Origin: Priapulus caudatus
Taxonomy: Eukaryota; Priapulida; Priapulimorpha; Priapulimorphida; Priapulidae
Direction: 5' to 3'
DNA: 32,537 bases
Assembly (NCBI RefSeq): GCF_000485595.1
Contig: NW_014577089.1
Span: forward strand, 543,369 to 575,905
Shown here: one piece after another, positions 1 to 23,946 of the stretch
How the letters are laid out: every line of letters begins with the position of its first letter
How positions within the stretch are numbered: the stretch's first letter is position 1
The notes under the pieces: generated by a model
What the model saw: the letters and a program-made list of their open reading frames with translations, nothing else
What the model was told of the DNA's origin: nothing
Databases searched by the model: none
Made by a program: the position numbers and the translations under genes

Positions 1-213
1 CAAACAAAACAACAACAGCTAGCAGCAGTAGCAGTAGCAGCACATCAGTGCTAGTATAGCAGTAGTAGTATCGTAGTCAGTACCGTGATCGTTAGTGGCT
101 GGTGTGTGTGGTTCGGGGGTTGCTGTGGTGGTGGTGGTGGTTGGTGGTCGGTGGTGGTGTGGTGGTGGTGGTGGCGCGCGGCGCGGCGGCGGCGGCGGCG
201 GCGCGGCGGCAAC

Positions 214-246
<33 letters not shown>

Positions 247-345
247 GTAGCATGCGCAGCAGCCAGTCAGCCAGTAGTAGTAGGAGAGCAGCAGCACACA
301 CAAAGTAGCAGTTAGACGCAAGCAGCAGTCAGAAGAGTAGCAGCA
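1..345. repeat. Compound triplet repeat (CAG/TAG, GGT, GGC, AAC)
   Basis: The blocks run in order: CAG/TAG triplets, GGT/GTG (about 121-175), GGC (about 183-210), pure AAC (211-245), then CAG/TAG again. Reading frames through it are homopolymer-like and are not taken as genes. Confidence 0.9.
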
Positions 346-604
346 GTAGCAGCAATACTCGTCGTCAGATGAATCCGCGCGCCATGCTAGCAATTATATT
401 TTATAATTATAAATATAATTATAATTATAATCATTATATATACGTTATAATAAGATCTTAGCAGCACACTAAAGCACTCAAGACTTTATAGTTTCATAAT
501 CTATATAGTTTCCATTGCCGAAATTTCGTGTAAGTATATTGCAGCGCGTAGATAGATTTATTTTAGGGGCGGGGGGGCAATGAGTACGTGAAGTGTGCGA
601 ATGA
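346..604. other. No gene seen; AT-rich stretch
   Basis: It contains a block of about 70 bp of TATAATTA-type sequence (397-455) and short G runs (567-577). Nothing coding or structural was recognised. Confidence 0.5.
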
Positions 605-1719
605 CAGGGGCTAAATTCGTTACCCGGGGAATTGGGGGGGGCATGACGCGATTAGCCATCACATACTAGCATCGAGCACAAGCCGCACAATAATTTACCG
701 CACAACGCGCAGCGATCGCCGCACGGTATCGAACATACATACCACACACGTCACGCACCAGCACATGCACGCACTGACACACACACACACACACATAACA
801 CAACGAACAAAACAACAAACACCACCACACAAACACACGTACATACATACTATATGTAGTACCATACGTGCACGCTACATGCCAAATTTTACAAACGTAC
901 GTTTGGCACGTGCCGGTGGCATGCAGTGCTATGGGGGGTACTGGCGGCATGCTCCACCAGATAAATTTTGAAATATTTAAAGCATTTTCTGCAATCTGAG
1001 GGCATACTGTGGCCATACGATGAACTATACTCACCCTAGACTCAAGTCTACAGCATTAGATTTGCAAAAACACTTTTTTCATTTACTTTCATGATAGCCG
1101 TACACAGTTAGGTTATTATAGTAATAATATTGTATTAAAAACAGGTAAGAATTAGGCAATTTTCACAATATTCACGTGTTTTTGTATGTTGCAACATACT
1201 CTTTTGGCTATATGTGCAGCCTGGAACATTTATCTTGAAGAGTTTCTTTGCATCTGTCTGACCGCCTCAAAGCCAACATTGTGTTCAATTAAATAATTCG
1301 CGGTAAACTCAACTTCGCGTCAAGACGACAATTCCTATCTGCTGCAAAAAGCTTAGATATATGTGCGTTATATGATGGATCGAATTCCAACTGCACCGAC
1401 ATAGCACTTTTTGCAGACATATGCCTCTGCAGTCACCTCTTCTCCGTGCCCCACTTGAAAAGTCTGTCTGCGATACCATGCTAATAGCCATGTTAGACGT
1501 GTATAGCTGTATTACAGTTATACATACATTTAAAAAACTCTTCTCATGACATTACGCTGAATGAAACAATGCACATTCTTCTTTTTTTCTCTTTACTTCC
1601 TTCTTTTTTTTTTTCTATTTTTTTGAATTTCGGTCGCGGTATATTTTGTACAGCGCACATCACCCCTCCTTCAAGACGGGCGGGATGCATCCCCATCCCG
1701 CCGGAATTTACGGCCCTGT
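605..1719. mobile_element. Possible hAT-like element, degenerate ends
   Basis: The left end reads CAGGGGCTAAATTCG and the right end, reversed, CAGGGCCGTAAATTCC. Both are followed inward by G-rich sequence with GGGGCATG or GGGGATGC. CAGGG ends with AAATT are typical of hAT elements. The flanks share no clean 8-bp duplication, and no transposase is visible. The right end includes a short hairpin (GCGGGATG / CATCCCGC near 1680-1703). Confidence 0.35.
777..794. repeat. (AC)n microsatellite
   Basis: A short pure AC run within a wider CA-rich stretch (about 745-845). Confidence 0.85.
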
Positions 1720-2289
1720 GTCGCTGAATCTAGGGTGCCGGGTTCATAATTCTTGAGTTTATTAAATATTAGGAGAAAAGAAGACGATTCTGTTGTACGT
1801 TTCGACTCTTAATCCTAGAATTTCAAAAATAATATTGGATTTATTGTTAAACAAGATTTGATGTTTTTTAGATATCTTTAGAAGAAGAGGCACGATATGC
1901 ATTGTGGTAAATATATTGACGTTTTAAATTCAACTAATCACCAAACAATCAGCATTCTCATCTGCATAATTTCCGATAATTGTCTAGCAGAGACGCCTGG
2001 TGACAGGTTCAGACACACAATAAGAATACACAAAGTTAGCACTTAGAGAACCCTAACCCGCTGATACACAAATATTCCGTACCGTACAAGCCGATAGTCA
2101 TCATTATTGTGTTGTAGAGTAGCATGATATGTTATGCGAACTGCGCTATGAAGTGCGCAACTGCGTCGGGGGCTAAAGCTCATTCACAAAGATATTTTTT
2201 AACATAATATTAAAGATATCTGTTGTTTCTTTATATAATCTTTTAACAACGTCATATGTCATTGTTCTTTGTATGGCTCGCTTTTCTTT
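1720..2289. other. No gene seen
   Basis: Unique-looking, AT-rich sequence with short open frames only. Nothing recognised. Confidence 0.5.
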
Positions 2290-2504
2290 CCGAACGTCTC
2301 TCTTACTTTTTCTCTTCTCTCTCTCTTTTTTGGCCGGCGTTCCCTTCTTGCCTCTCTGCGCTCTCGTCGTTCTCGTTTCTCTTTCAGCTCTCTTCTGATT
2401 CTCTTCGCTCTCTCTCATCTCTCTCTCGCTCTCTTTCGCTCTTCCTCTCGCCTCTCTCTCTTTCTCTCCCTCTCTCTTGCTCTCTCTCTTCTCTCTCTCT
2501 CTTT

Positions 2505-2543
<39 letters not shown>

Positions 2544-2646
2544 CTGCTCGCTCGCGCTCTCTGTACTCTCGGGATCTCTGTCTCTCTCGCTCTCTCTTTC
2601 TGGTTCGCGCGTCTTCTTCTCTCCTCTCTCTCCTCTCTCTCTTCTT

Positions 2647-2681
<35 letters not shown>

Positions 2682-2695
2682 CTCTTTCGCTCTTC

Positions 2696-2748
<53 letters not shown>

Positions 2749-2886
2749 CTCCCCTGTCTCACGTTCTTTTTTTCTCTTTTTTTCTCTCTGTCCCTCTTTC
2801 TCGCTCCGCGCGCGCTCTCTCTCCCTCTATCTCTCTCTCGGCGCCTCTCTGTCTCGTCTCTCGCCTCTCTCTCTCCTCTCTCTCTG

Positions 2887-2917
<31 letters not shown>

Positions 2918-3003
2918 CTCTCTCCTCTCTCTATCTATTTCCTCTCGCCTCACTCGCCTCGCTCTTGTCTCTCTCTCCCCTCTCATCTCGTCTCTCACTC
3001 TAC

Positions 3004-3056
<53 letters not shown>

Positions 3057-3374
3057 ATTCTCTCTCTACTCGTTCTCTCTCTCTCTCTCCTCTCTCGCTC
3101 TCTCTCTCTCTCTCTCACCTTCTCTCTCTCTCTCTCTCGTTCTTTCTCCCGCCGATATCGCCTCTCTCTCGCTTTCTCTCTCTCTATCTCTATCTTTCTC
3201 TTTTCTCTTTCTTTGTCTTTCCATCTGTCTATCTCTCTCTCTCTCCTCTCTCTCTCTGGCTGGTCTGATACCTGGTGTCTCTTCTCTCTCTATCTCGCTC
3301 CTCCTCTCTCTCTCTCTCTCTCTCTTCTACTCTCTCTCTCTCTCTCATCGCTCTCTCTATCTCTATCTCTCTCT

Positions 3375-3412
<38 letters not shown>

Positions 3413-3489
3413 CCACTTCCCCCTCTCTCTCTCTTCGCTGATCTCACTCTCAATTACCTTTCTTATCAATCTCTTACGCTGGGGGTCTC

Positions 3490-3525
<36 letters not shown>

Positions 3526-3530
3526 TTGGT
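2290..3530. repeat. 1.2-kb CT (polypyrimidine) tract
   Basis: It is nearly all C and T on the plus strand, in TCTC runs broken by scattered G and A. Long open frames here (Ser/Leu-rich on plus, Arg/Glu-rich on minus) are a by-product of the dinucleotide repeat and are not annotated as genes. Such mirror-symmetric polypurine/polypyrimidine DNA can form triplex (H-DNA) in principle. Confidence 0.97.
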
Positions 3531-3769
3531 GCCTGAACACATAAATCCAAGGTACCTGACACTGGATTGCATTTGCTGAAGAAGTAGCCAGAAACTCACA
3601 ATACACGTGATATCAGTAACAACCATTTAGACGTATAACTTTCTGTTCTTCCCCTTAACTGCAACTTTTCTTCGGAGATTAAATATAATCCAAGCTATAT
3701 GTGAAGGAATATAGTATGACAATTGCTATTTAGGATATTATTCCGTAACGTACGGAATTGAGTTCAGTC

Positions 3770-3965
3770 CAGTTGAAATGGTGCGGCCATCTTGATTTAA
3801 TAATACAATTTGACCATTTCATTACGTTTGTGCATTTTATCAACTCGTTTGCGTCTGGAATGGATTCAGCATGGTATGAAACACTTAAGAAATTACCACT
3901 TTATTCATTTTTACAACGACATTTTTGTCACAAAGATTATTGGCATTTTATTGGTGCGCCACTCT
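3770..3965. repeat. Diverged direct repeat, copy 1
   Basis: It shares the order of several blocks with 4448-4650: GGCCATCTTGATTT, GCATTTTATCAACTCGTTTG, GGAATGGATTC, a block near TTTATTCAT, and TGTCACAAAGAT. The two copies are about 680 bp apart and differ by many substitutions and small indels. The family is unknown. Confidence 0.65.
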
Positions 3966-4447
3966 TGGATTATTGTTGCTGCAGCACACTATCCTACATA
4001 ATTTCTGATACTTCCATTGTGTTTCTCACATAGTGAAAAACTTTGTGTAGGACACCAAATCATCGCCCAGTGGAATCTCATTCAAAAGTTATTGTAACCT
4101 TGTATGATTGGATAACAGCGGGTATGGTTTCGCCTTCACCTACACTATCTACCGCCTGTATCGCAGCTCAACCTGTTATTGGCGTTGCGCAAGCCTCGTT
4201 ATCGATCAGGCAACCTGAATAACTGGCACAGCAAATGACGGCAGGCAAAATGTCTTGCTGCCTGAATTGCTGACTTGGCCGTTACAGCTCTCTGATCTGG
4301 GCGCAACGATTTCGTTTTCGCTGTTGCGGGCTGGCAAGCGCAAGTGGTACAGGCAGGTGAAGGGTAGATGAAGCGTGACCGGAAGCACGCCTGTAACATA
4401 CAGTGTTAAAGTTATTGCCGATTTTCCCATAGTTGCGGAGGCAACGG

Positions 4448-4650
4448 CGGCCCATCTTGGATTTTACGCAAATTTGATTGCATTTTATCAAGTCGTTTGT
4501 GGTTGGGAATGGATTCGAATGTATGAAAACATCAGGAAAATGAACAGCTTTATTCATGTTTGACACGACATTGTCACAAAGATATCGTCATTTTTAAGAT
4601 ATTCCGGAATCGATGTGGCATCTTGCGATTTTTGCTATTTGTGCGCCCCA
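4448..4650. repeat. Diverged direct repeat, copy 2
   Basis: This is the partner of 3770-3965, with GGCCCATCTTGGATTTT, GCATTTTATCAAGTCGTTTG, GGGAATGGATTCG and TTGTCACAAAGATATCG in the same order. The sequence between the copies (3966-4447) is richer in GC and holds only unrecognised short frames. Confidence 0.65.
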
Positions 4651-5229
4651 GGAAAAGAATTGAGTTTGGCACGATATCTAAAATGCGAGTGTTAATTATA
4701 TATTAAGCATGTCTGTACGAAAATTTTCGGTGCTGTTGAGCACAAATGCAAATCCTTCTGATTATTATACAAACTATCTGGCGCCGCACTTACAAACGTC
4801 CTCTGTTGTCATAAATAAATACGGCACCGGTGGGGAGTGGATAGCAAGTCTCGATGACTATGTACCTTCCAATTTATATTTAATTTTTATTTAATTTTTA
4901 TTTTATATTTATATTTTATATTTCCAATTTTTATTGAATGTATATTCCAATTTTTTCATCGCAGATCGTACCACAGACCTCAAAACATCGGCGGAAAAAA
5001 ATAGACGCTGGATGCAATGACATATAGTCGGTTATTACGCATTTATTACAAGTAGATACAACACTAACAATTTCTGTAAACACATGATCCCTTTCAGTGC
5101 TATTTCCTCGCAATGATACGATAGTTCATTTTTACGTACAGGAGGGAATTTCAATGAACAAAACAAAAATTCTATATACGTTTGGATAATAAACGGTAGC
5201 ATTCATTCTGTACATACTCATATATGGTG

Positions 5230-5230
<1 letters not shown>
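4651..5230. other. No gene seen; AT-rich
   Basis: It contains TTTATATTTA-type repeats at about 4870-4935. Short open frames only. Confidence 0.5.
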
Positions 5231-5268
<38 letters not shown>

Positions 5269-5271
5269 TCC
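5231..5271. repeat. (TA)n microsatellite
   Basis: Almost uninterrupted alternating T and A for about 40 bp. Confidence 0.95.
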
Positions 5272-5735
5272 AACTGCTTCCATGGCTTGATTCACCTGCC
5301 ACTAGATACACCTAGACCGTAAACAATCGTTACCACGCTATAGCGTAATGTAGCCTGCGTCGCACGTAGCCACATTACTGTACCGCAGTTTTCAGAACAT
5401 TGCAAACTTCCATATTTTCCAGACCTATATAATGCGCTTCACAAATGATAACACATTACGTGGCAACTGTACCCTCGTTAGGAATAATAAGCGAGAAGAT
5501 TCATACAACCGCGGTTACTCGATTACGTCGTATGGAAAAGTAACCCTCAAGTTGAAGGGAATGAGACTTCCCCGCTAGACACAAATTCTCCCTAACAGTA
5601 TACCTATAGGAGAAATCAGTTATAAAACCTGTAATGACCCCTCTATATAGCTATTTGAATTTTGTTAGTATTTCATATACAAAACTTGGAAAACGCTGAC
5701 AGATTATTATAAACAACAGTTTGAATATAACTAAT

Positions 5736-5778
5736 CAGGAGTAAGATAATAAGGGATAATCCCTTATCTTACCTCCTG
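5736..5778. mobile_element. Tiny foldback element, copy A, with 7-bp TSD
   Basis: This 43-bp imperfect palindrome starts CAGGAGTAAGATAATAAGGG and ends CCCTTATCTTACCTCCTG. It is flanked by a perfect 7-bp direct repeat AACTAAT at 5729-5735 and 5779-5785. The same design occurs at 8499-8538 and 27725-27804. Only the terminal repeats remain, so it must be non-autonomous. The CAG...CTG ends resemble hAT, but hAT normally duplicates 8 bp. Confidence 0.8.
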
Positions 5779-5785
5779 AACTAAT

Positions 5786-6864
5786 GATACGTATATATGC
5801 ATGTATTTATATATATTTATATATTATATACGTACACATATGTGCAAACACCACTGATTAGTGTCTCACAATTCATTGTAACGTGAACAATTTAATATAA
5901 ACACTTGATAACTCTATAAAATAAACGTTTTAAATAAATAACTTATGCAACACGTATATAGTCCTACAACTCTATACAAACATACAACAGCTGTATTGCC
6001 TATAATCAGCAGAACTCGGTTAACCAGGTTAATGCAATTCTATTACGCCAGTGGTAAATACCAGTAGTAAACGCCATGCCATGTCCGCAGTGTATACTAG
6101 GATCTAGGTCGTATACACGTATGTATTTGCTTTTCTACCACGTTGGAAGCCAATGGCGTCGTACAGGAGGCGTTCAGTCACAATGCAAACACGTTCGCTA
6201 TACTGCACGTGTAGATTGCACGCAAGCAAACAGACCAGCATTCACGATTAGACCCGAGCCAGACAGATGTGGTGTTCCTGTTTGTTTCTCCCGTGTGACA
6301 ACGGCTATTGCGGCTGCGACGTTCTACTTTAAAATAAAACGCTTCTTATACTACGTCGTATGCGTAAACGACCCGTGTGGCTTACTGGCTGTGATATGGA
6401 CAATGTACGATTATTACCAGGAGCAGGATTCCCGTTTATTTACGCCCTACGTCAATTGGCGAACCCGTCAAACCAGCATGCCAGGTATCAAACCCAACGT
6501 GGACCACAAATATAAACATTGGTACTGGTTTCGAAAGCTATTGGTACTTGCACAATAGTGAACACATTGCGGGGTCTCATTCAAAACCAATCGAGTAACA
6601 TTTTCTTCTTTCAAATGTCTACCAAATCGTTCTCCAGCGATACCACGTCGTGCCAGAACGTCCAGGAAAACATACAGGTACAAGAACAAAGACGACCAAA
6701 TGGGGGTCACAGCAAGTTGTTTTAATAACGCGTGCTCGTCGTCTTTAATTGTGAGACTTGAGGGGGTTCGGGTGCCATTTTTCACAGCGGCAACTTCCGC
6801 GCCAGCAACCAATAGCAGCACATAATGAGATCTTCTTCTCATCATAATGAGATTTTCTTCTTTC
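5786..6864. other. No confident gene
   Basis: Two open frames of about 160 codons lie here (plus 6076-6558, minus 6468-6959) and overlap each other. Neither shows a domain that can be recognised. The minus one runs into the inverted-repeat arm at 6865. Confidence 0.4.
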
Positions 6865-7358
6865 CAACCGCTTGTCTCTACGATACTCCTAGGCCGAGAT
6901 ATTGGAGCGTAATCATGCCTCCCACAGGCCTCACGCCGCCTCGCATCCACAATATTCACTATCCTTCTCGCCTTTTCCGGGTATGGCTATCGTTTTCCGT
7001 CGCCGCTTGGAGCGCTGATAATTGATGTCACATGCCCAAATTTGGTACTCTTACTACACCATATAGTAACTGAGCTGCGTTGTAGAGACTTAATTTAGAA
7101 AACATTGCCGGCTTCATCAAGACGGGCATTAGCCGTGCTAGGAAAGACAATGGGAGATAAGGGCATAGGCGATGCCCCCCAAAAGTTACCGATGATAACC
7201 GAAACGCCGTTCACTCATAAAGTTTTCGCGGAAAAAACCGAACTCTCCCGAAGCGAATGATCGTGAATATTGTGGATGCGAGGCGGCGTGAGGCCTGTGG
7301 GAGGCATGATTACGCTCCAATATCTCAGCCTAGGAGTATCGTAGAGACAAGCGGTTGG
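6865..7358. repeat. Inverted repeat, 95-bp arms, 300-bp spacer
   Basis: The left arm (6865-6959) starts CCAACCGCTTGTCTCTACGA and ends CCACAATATTCAC. The right arm (7263-7358) is its reverse complement with about one mismatch. The arms keep an open frame (NIVDARRREACGRHDYAPIS) on the minus strand in the left arm and on the plus strand in the right. This could be a transposon with terminal repeats, but no clear target duplication flanks it and no transposase is seen. Confidence 0.8.
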
Positions 7359-8498
7359 TCTTATTTTAGAGAGCAAAGAATGCTGCTTAACGCAATACCA
7401 ATACTTAGTCTACACCGCATACAAAGTAGAATAATATTGCCGTGAAATAGCACTATTTTCCCGTTTTCCCGTTGTACACTCTAGGTATTTATTAGCTCTT
7501 GATATTATGTTTTGTTGTGATGTGGCGATACATAGCCGTAGTAAAGCAAAATAAGAATATAGGAACAAGGGAAAATAGGGACGGAGGAACATAGCGTAGA
7601 CCCCTCCCATGCGCCCGTCACCCCTAGCAGTCATATCCGACTCGAAGCAGGCGAGTTGGGCGTTTTTCTGCCAAGTGGCCAATCAGAGAACAGCAATCAG
7701 GGGCGTGTCCCTCCACCCTAAGGGGAGAGCACGTTTTTGTTTTAGGCGTCACGCTGGCGGCATGTGATACGTGCAAAAATGCGTATTAGCGTCGCCCCAC
7801 GCGTACGCTACGGGTCAAATGTTGAAACGCTTGCCGCCTCGCGGTCGATAACGTAAGAGCTTTGAACATACATAGAGAGGTTGGTAGAAAGAAGAAAAAC
7901 GCCAACTTGACTGCATAAAATCGTCAGTGTAAACCCAGCTTGCTCGGCACGCACGCGACATCACTTCGCGCTACAGTCATTAAACAATTCCGGGGAGGGG
8001 GTCCCGCTCATCAATCGACACCGCCGCTCTCCACAACGCACGTACATCGTATGTGCTAGCAGCAAGTGCGACACCCGCTGGCTATCTGCAACACCCGCTG
8101 TTGATTACACATCTCCCCCTTCGTCTGTTGTACCGCCTACACTATATTCAGATTCTAACCCGTTCACTCGGTGTGCACGTATCAGGGCCGCGAGTGCCTC
8201 TGACGTAATTTTGTTGGCTCCTACCGAAGTGCATGTCGGGATACTGAGCTCCTCATTTATCCACAATACACTGCAATGGGTCTAGAGTCTGAACGCATAC
8301 AGTCTCTTTAAGCTGTGACTTAGCACACGTCCACTGATGCAATTCCCAACAACAATTTCATCATGCAAGAGTCACGCTGAGTTAAACAAAGCTCCCGATG
8401 ACAGGCCTCAAGGAATTTTTACAAAACACGTTCCGAAAAACACTGGGAAATACAGTGTGGGACGGTAGTGAAAACAGGGAAGTACAGTAGATTATAAG
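7359..8498. other. No gene seen
   Basis: Mixed composition with some GC-rich CpG-containing stretches (about 7780-8100). Short open frames only; no element ends recognised. Confidence 0.45.
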
Positions 8499-8538
8499 CA
8501 GAAGTAGATAATAGGGGATTCCCTATTATCTACTTCTG
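8499..8538. mobile_element. Tiny foldback element, copy B, with 7-bp TSD
   Basis: This 40-bp near-perfect palindrome starts CAGAAGTAGATAATAGGG and ends CCCTATTATCTACTTCTG. The flanking 7-bp direct repeat is TTATAAG (8492-8498 and 8539-8545). It is in the same family as 5736 and 27725. The two arms meet almost directly, so it is close to two terminal repeats joined. Confidence 0.85.
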
Positions 8539-8545
8539 TTATAAG

Positions 8546-11081
8546 GTACCTGTCACGCTCCTGATCAGGTCCGAGTCAGTCATGACTCACAACATTATTG
8601 CAAGCGTTTATACCGACGTATCTCAACGTTTAAACGTAAACGTAACACTACTCACAATTTTTCGTTCCCATGTGGTAAGGATATCCCCAGTTCCACAAAC
8701 CTAACCCCGTGCGGCCACCAACCATGACTCACAAGCGTGCAACCGTCGGACTGCAGCTTTTACAGACTTGCCCACGGCCTTTGTGAATACCTGTACTTGA
8801 ATTTTACAACCCACCCCTCGCTTATATAATTTACAAATCACGCGTCACGCCAAAAGTAGGCTTAAATCATCACGTAATCTATGGAATTAATTCTTTTGTG
8901 AATTGATCGTATAATTGCGTGTTTAATTATTAGTTGGAGTAACGAGGCATCGATTAGATGCCTGCTGTAAGAGAAAGTACTCCTACTAAGTGATGCTAAG
9001 CACTGAAGCGGAATAATAATGAATGACGAACTGCGCAATGCAGCAAAGTTAGCACGCACCAATAACAACCAAGGACGAACCATTCGTGGAACGCACGAAT
9101 AACGATTAAACTGGAAACAACTAACAATAAACGGCATCGAACCATTTTCATAGTAAGCCACTGTTCATGCATGTTTTGATTAAAATTAGTACCCACTGAA
9201 TTTGTTGCTATATCAGCCTGCTAGACGCACTAGACGTTGGCGGGGGAGGTATCGACAAACCCTCTCTGTGATAGAAAAATAATAGAAAAATGTCAACCTA
9301 TAGTTTGGTCTATCTGCTATAACTCTTAACACGTTAACTCTCAACTACATTAACAATAGTCGTATAATAGGACCGGCACTATAAGGTCGTTGATACTACA
9401 GAGTCAAGTTAGAAACCGGTAGGCGACCATAAAGCCGTGACTGATTTCACAATCAATGTTCACATATATTGATACTCTTGGTTGAGATGTAATAGTGCAC
9501 CGACCTCGCGGAATGTTTCACCGCACGAGTACGGCACCTACGCGACTATAAAAAAGGCAACTTAAAACGACGCGCTGCGGTATAAGAAGTGGTCGTCAGT
9601 TGGTCAAGGTCGGGCAAGGTCGGAACTGCTAACAGTTACAACGTCAGAACAGCTAACAGTCACAAGGTGGGAACAGGTAAACACTACGGTACGTAGACCG
9701 TAAGAAAAGACACACTAGCCGAAGAAATCCGACCAAAGCTATATTTAGCTATTCGTGCCATTGTTCGTCTCCTATTTAACTTGCAAGAAGTTCTATCTAG
9801 CTCGTTGTGCAGATTACATAGAGCAAACACCCGTCATTCCAATTTAGCGTTAAAGCCACCCTAAGTACGGCACGGTGCGAACATTTAAGGCATGTACACG
9901 TTGATGTTCGATCACCTAATTAATTACACTAATTGTGCGCGTACTCTCACACGACTATGGCACACATGGACGTAGACAAAGCTGGAGACCACGTGTGCAA
10001 TTACCTTGAGATTCATGTGATTACACAACCAAGCCGTTCATCTGTATCCGACCGCACAAAACACCGAGACTTGGAGGGGTGGCGCATGCACCTGGGCTCA
10101 CACATGTACATGAAAAACCCGAATACTCATCACGCAAACCGACACGTGTGTGACACGTCGACGGGGTCCCTACATCACTCTACGAAGCCACCTACACAAT
10201 CATACCTGCTTATGCATTAGCATTGGGGGGCGTACTCAACCAACTATATCTAAACAAGTAGATATGTTTCCGATAGCAGTAGCACGGCCGAAACAAGAAA
10301 AACGGCAATGTTGAAAGCCTCACAGCTTGCGATATTGTGTCACCAACATTTCGCCCGCACATCAGGCGATTCAGTGACGAAGTCGGGATCGAAATCGCCA
10401 AAAACCGGCAGGGGAGCGCTCGACAGTATCAGGGGTTAATAATGACAAATTTGTCAATGAATTTGTCAATGAATTTTATCAAATATTATTCATCACTGAT
10501 AACATTCACCGACCGTATCTGCTGCTCTTTCTGCTCAGCAATATATCGCTGCAGGATTTGTTTGCTGTCCTTTCGTCGTTTAGATTACACCGGCCATCGG
10601 ATATTTTCTCTTAATGGCGACCATTAATGTCACGTCACTAAGAAACATCGATGGCGTCTCTGATCACCACGGTGAATGCACCCATGATTAATGACTCACG
10701 AAGACTCGCAAGCAAACGCTACACGCGATTGAAACACCAGCTCTAAGAATTTTCTTTTGGGTGGGTGGGGTGGGTCAGGAGGAGGAGTAGCAGCTTGCAA
10801 CCACATAGAGCGTGGTGAGTGGCTATCTTCATCATAAGGCACACACACCCGAGTTATGTACAGCAGTTTTTCTCTGTGCTAAAGCACACGACGCATACAA
10901 GTACAGACGAGAGATATCCCCCCTTCTTTCCCTTACAGTGCACTTTGTGAGAATTACGTCACCCGAATGGACGAATTCGCAACCACAGCGAAAAGCTCGG
11001 CAAATGTCAAACTGACACGACTAATTACGTAACAGCCATTTTAAAACAGCAGCTCCATGAATGGCGCACTTTACCCATTTA
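8546..11081. other. No gene seen over 2.5 kb
   Basis: Only short open frames (under 100 codons) with no recognisable domain. Near 9605-9680 a loose unit of about 30 bp (GGAACTGCTAACAGTTACAA and variants) repeats about three times. A G-rich patch lies at 10758-10785. Confidence 0.45.
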
Positions 11082-11138
11082 CCACACACACACACGCGCG
11101 CACGCACACACGCACACACACGCACGCACGCATGCACA
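11082..11138. repeat. CA/CG-rich microsatellite
   Basis: CACA and CGCA repeats on the plus strand for about 57 bp. Confidence 0.9.
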
Positions 11139-12360
11139 CTTCCCCCAGGACACGTGTAAAACGCTAATGTGCGTTAAAAACTGAAACTGCACACGGCATT
11201 TACAGAAATCTATGTCCACCAAAGGCTCTGTAACAGAGGCCGTTGCCCCCCATAATATAAACCCATTGCTATTGGTGGGACAAAACAGACGCCCACAAGG
11301 CGCTGCTGCTGTTACCGCCATACACACATTACAAAATGTTCAGGTGTACACGTTTAGCAAAAATAAACGAGGTACCTTTGGCAGACCTAGAGAATCCTTT
11401 TTCTAGCACTGGCTATACCGCTTACCTACGAGCGACCGAATTCTCGAATAGGGTTTGCTTACTAGCTGCGCGCATTGGAGAATTTTCGCCTGATCGTACA
11501 ATCTAATTTTTTACATTTAAAATAGTTGTGTAGTGCATGATAGCTAAACGTATAATTGTATTAGAGAGGCTTTACTGCTAGGCTGCTGATTTATCCGGCT
11601 GTACTTAAGCACATCAAGTCAAAAATATGATTAAACCCACTTCAAAGAATATATCTCATCTTTTCAATTATTTCTAGTTAGTATGAGATGTCAGTGTACG
11701 TTTTTAGTTACTTATAATTCAATCACCAAATGCTGCACTAAATAGCCTACATTAATGGAACGTCCGGTTACGTGGCTGATAATTGAATCTCATCTGCTAC
11801 TTAAATGCCACATGGGACTCTGCGATAAAACACGTGTAATTCTTCAATTACGCTTTCAATTATGTAAAGACCAACAACAAACTAAGCACATGCACGCACG
11901 CATGCATTCAGTCACAAGTGCACGTAAACACGTACACAAGAAAGCACGCGTGCGTGTACATCACGCGCGAACATACGCAGAAGAGGTCAACTGAATACCT
12001 TTCACGGAACAATTAATGCCTCCAAGTTGTGTTTCATTGAAGTTATCAGCCGTTAGATAGGAGCGCAAATATCGAATATATCTTTTACAAAATCGCGTAC
12101 TTTGTCACTTTACTCGGCGTGGTCGAGTATTCATAAAAAATACCTACACATTTGTTTTCCCGCAGATAAACTCATAGATACCCTAACCTCTTTACAACTG
12201 CTAATTATATCTACAAATTTAGATAACAGAAATAACACACTATATCACACCGTTAAAAAAGACATAAAAGTTACATTAAAGTGTCCATACCTGTGTGATA
12301 TGCACTACACCCCCCCACGCACAGTTACGACTTTCCGATCTCATCTGGCGACTTTTTAGC
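11139..12360. other. Presumed 3' side of STK32; no other gene seen
   Basis: This follows the stop codon of the minus-strand kinase gene and may include its 3' UTR. No AATAAA on the minus strand was spotted. Short frames only. Confidence 0.45.

Positions 12361-23946
<11,586 letters not shown>

Noticed and set aside
2256-3562. Long Ser/Leu-rich and Arg/Glu-rich open frames (up to 426 codons)
   Set aside because: They exist only because a CT/GA repeat has few stop codons; several frames on both strands are open at once.
4199-4566. Several overlapping minus-strand frames in a GC-richer block that looked bacterial-like
   Set aside because: Three frames are open over the same stretch, none with a known motif; composition alone is not evidence of transfer.
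6076-6558. 160-codon plus-strand open frame (MPCPQCILGSRSYTRMYLLF...)
   Set aside because: No domain or repeated pattern is recognised, and it overlaps an equally long frame on the other strand; chance is as likely.
6468-6959. 163-codon minus-strand open frame
   Set aside because: It starts inside an inverted-repeat arm and has no recognisable transposase or other motif.
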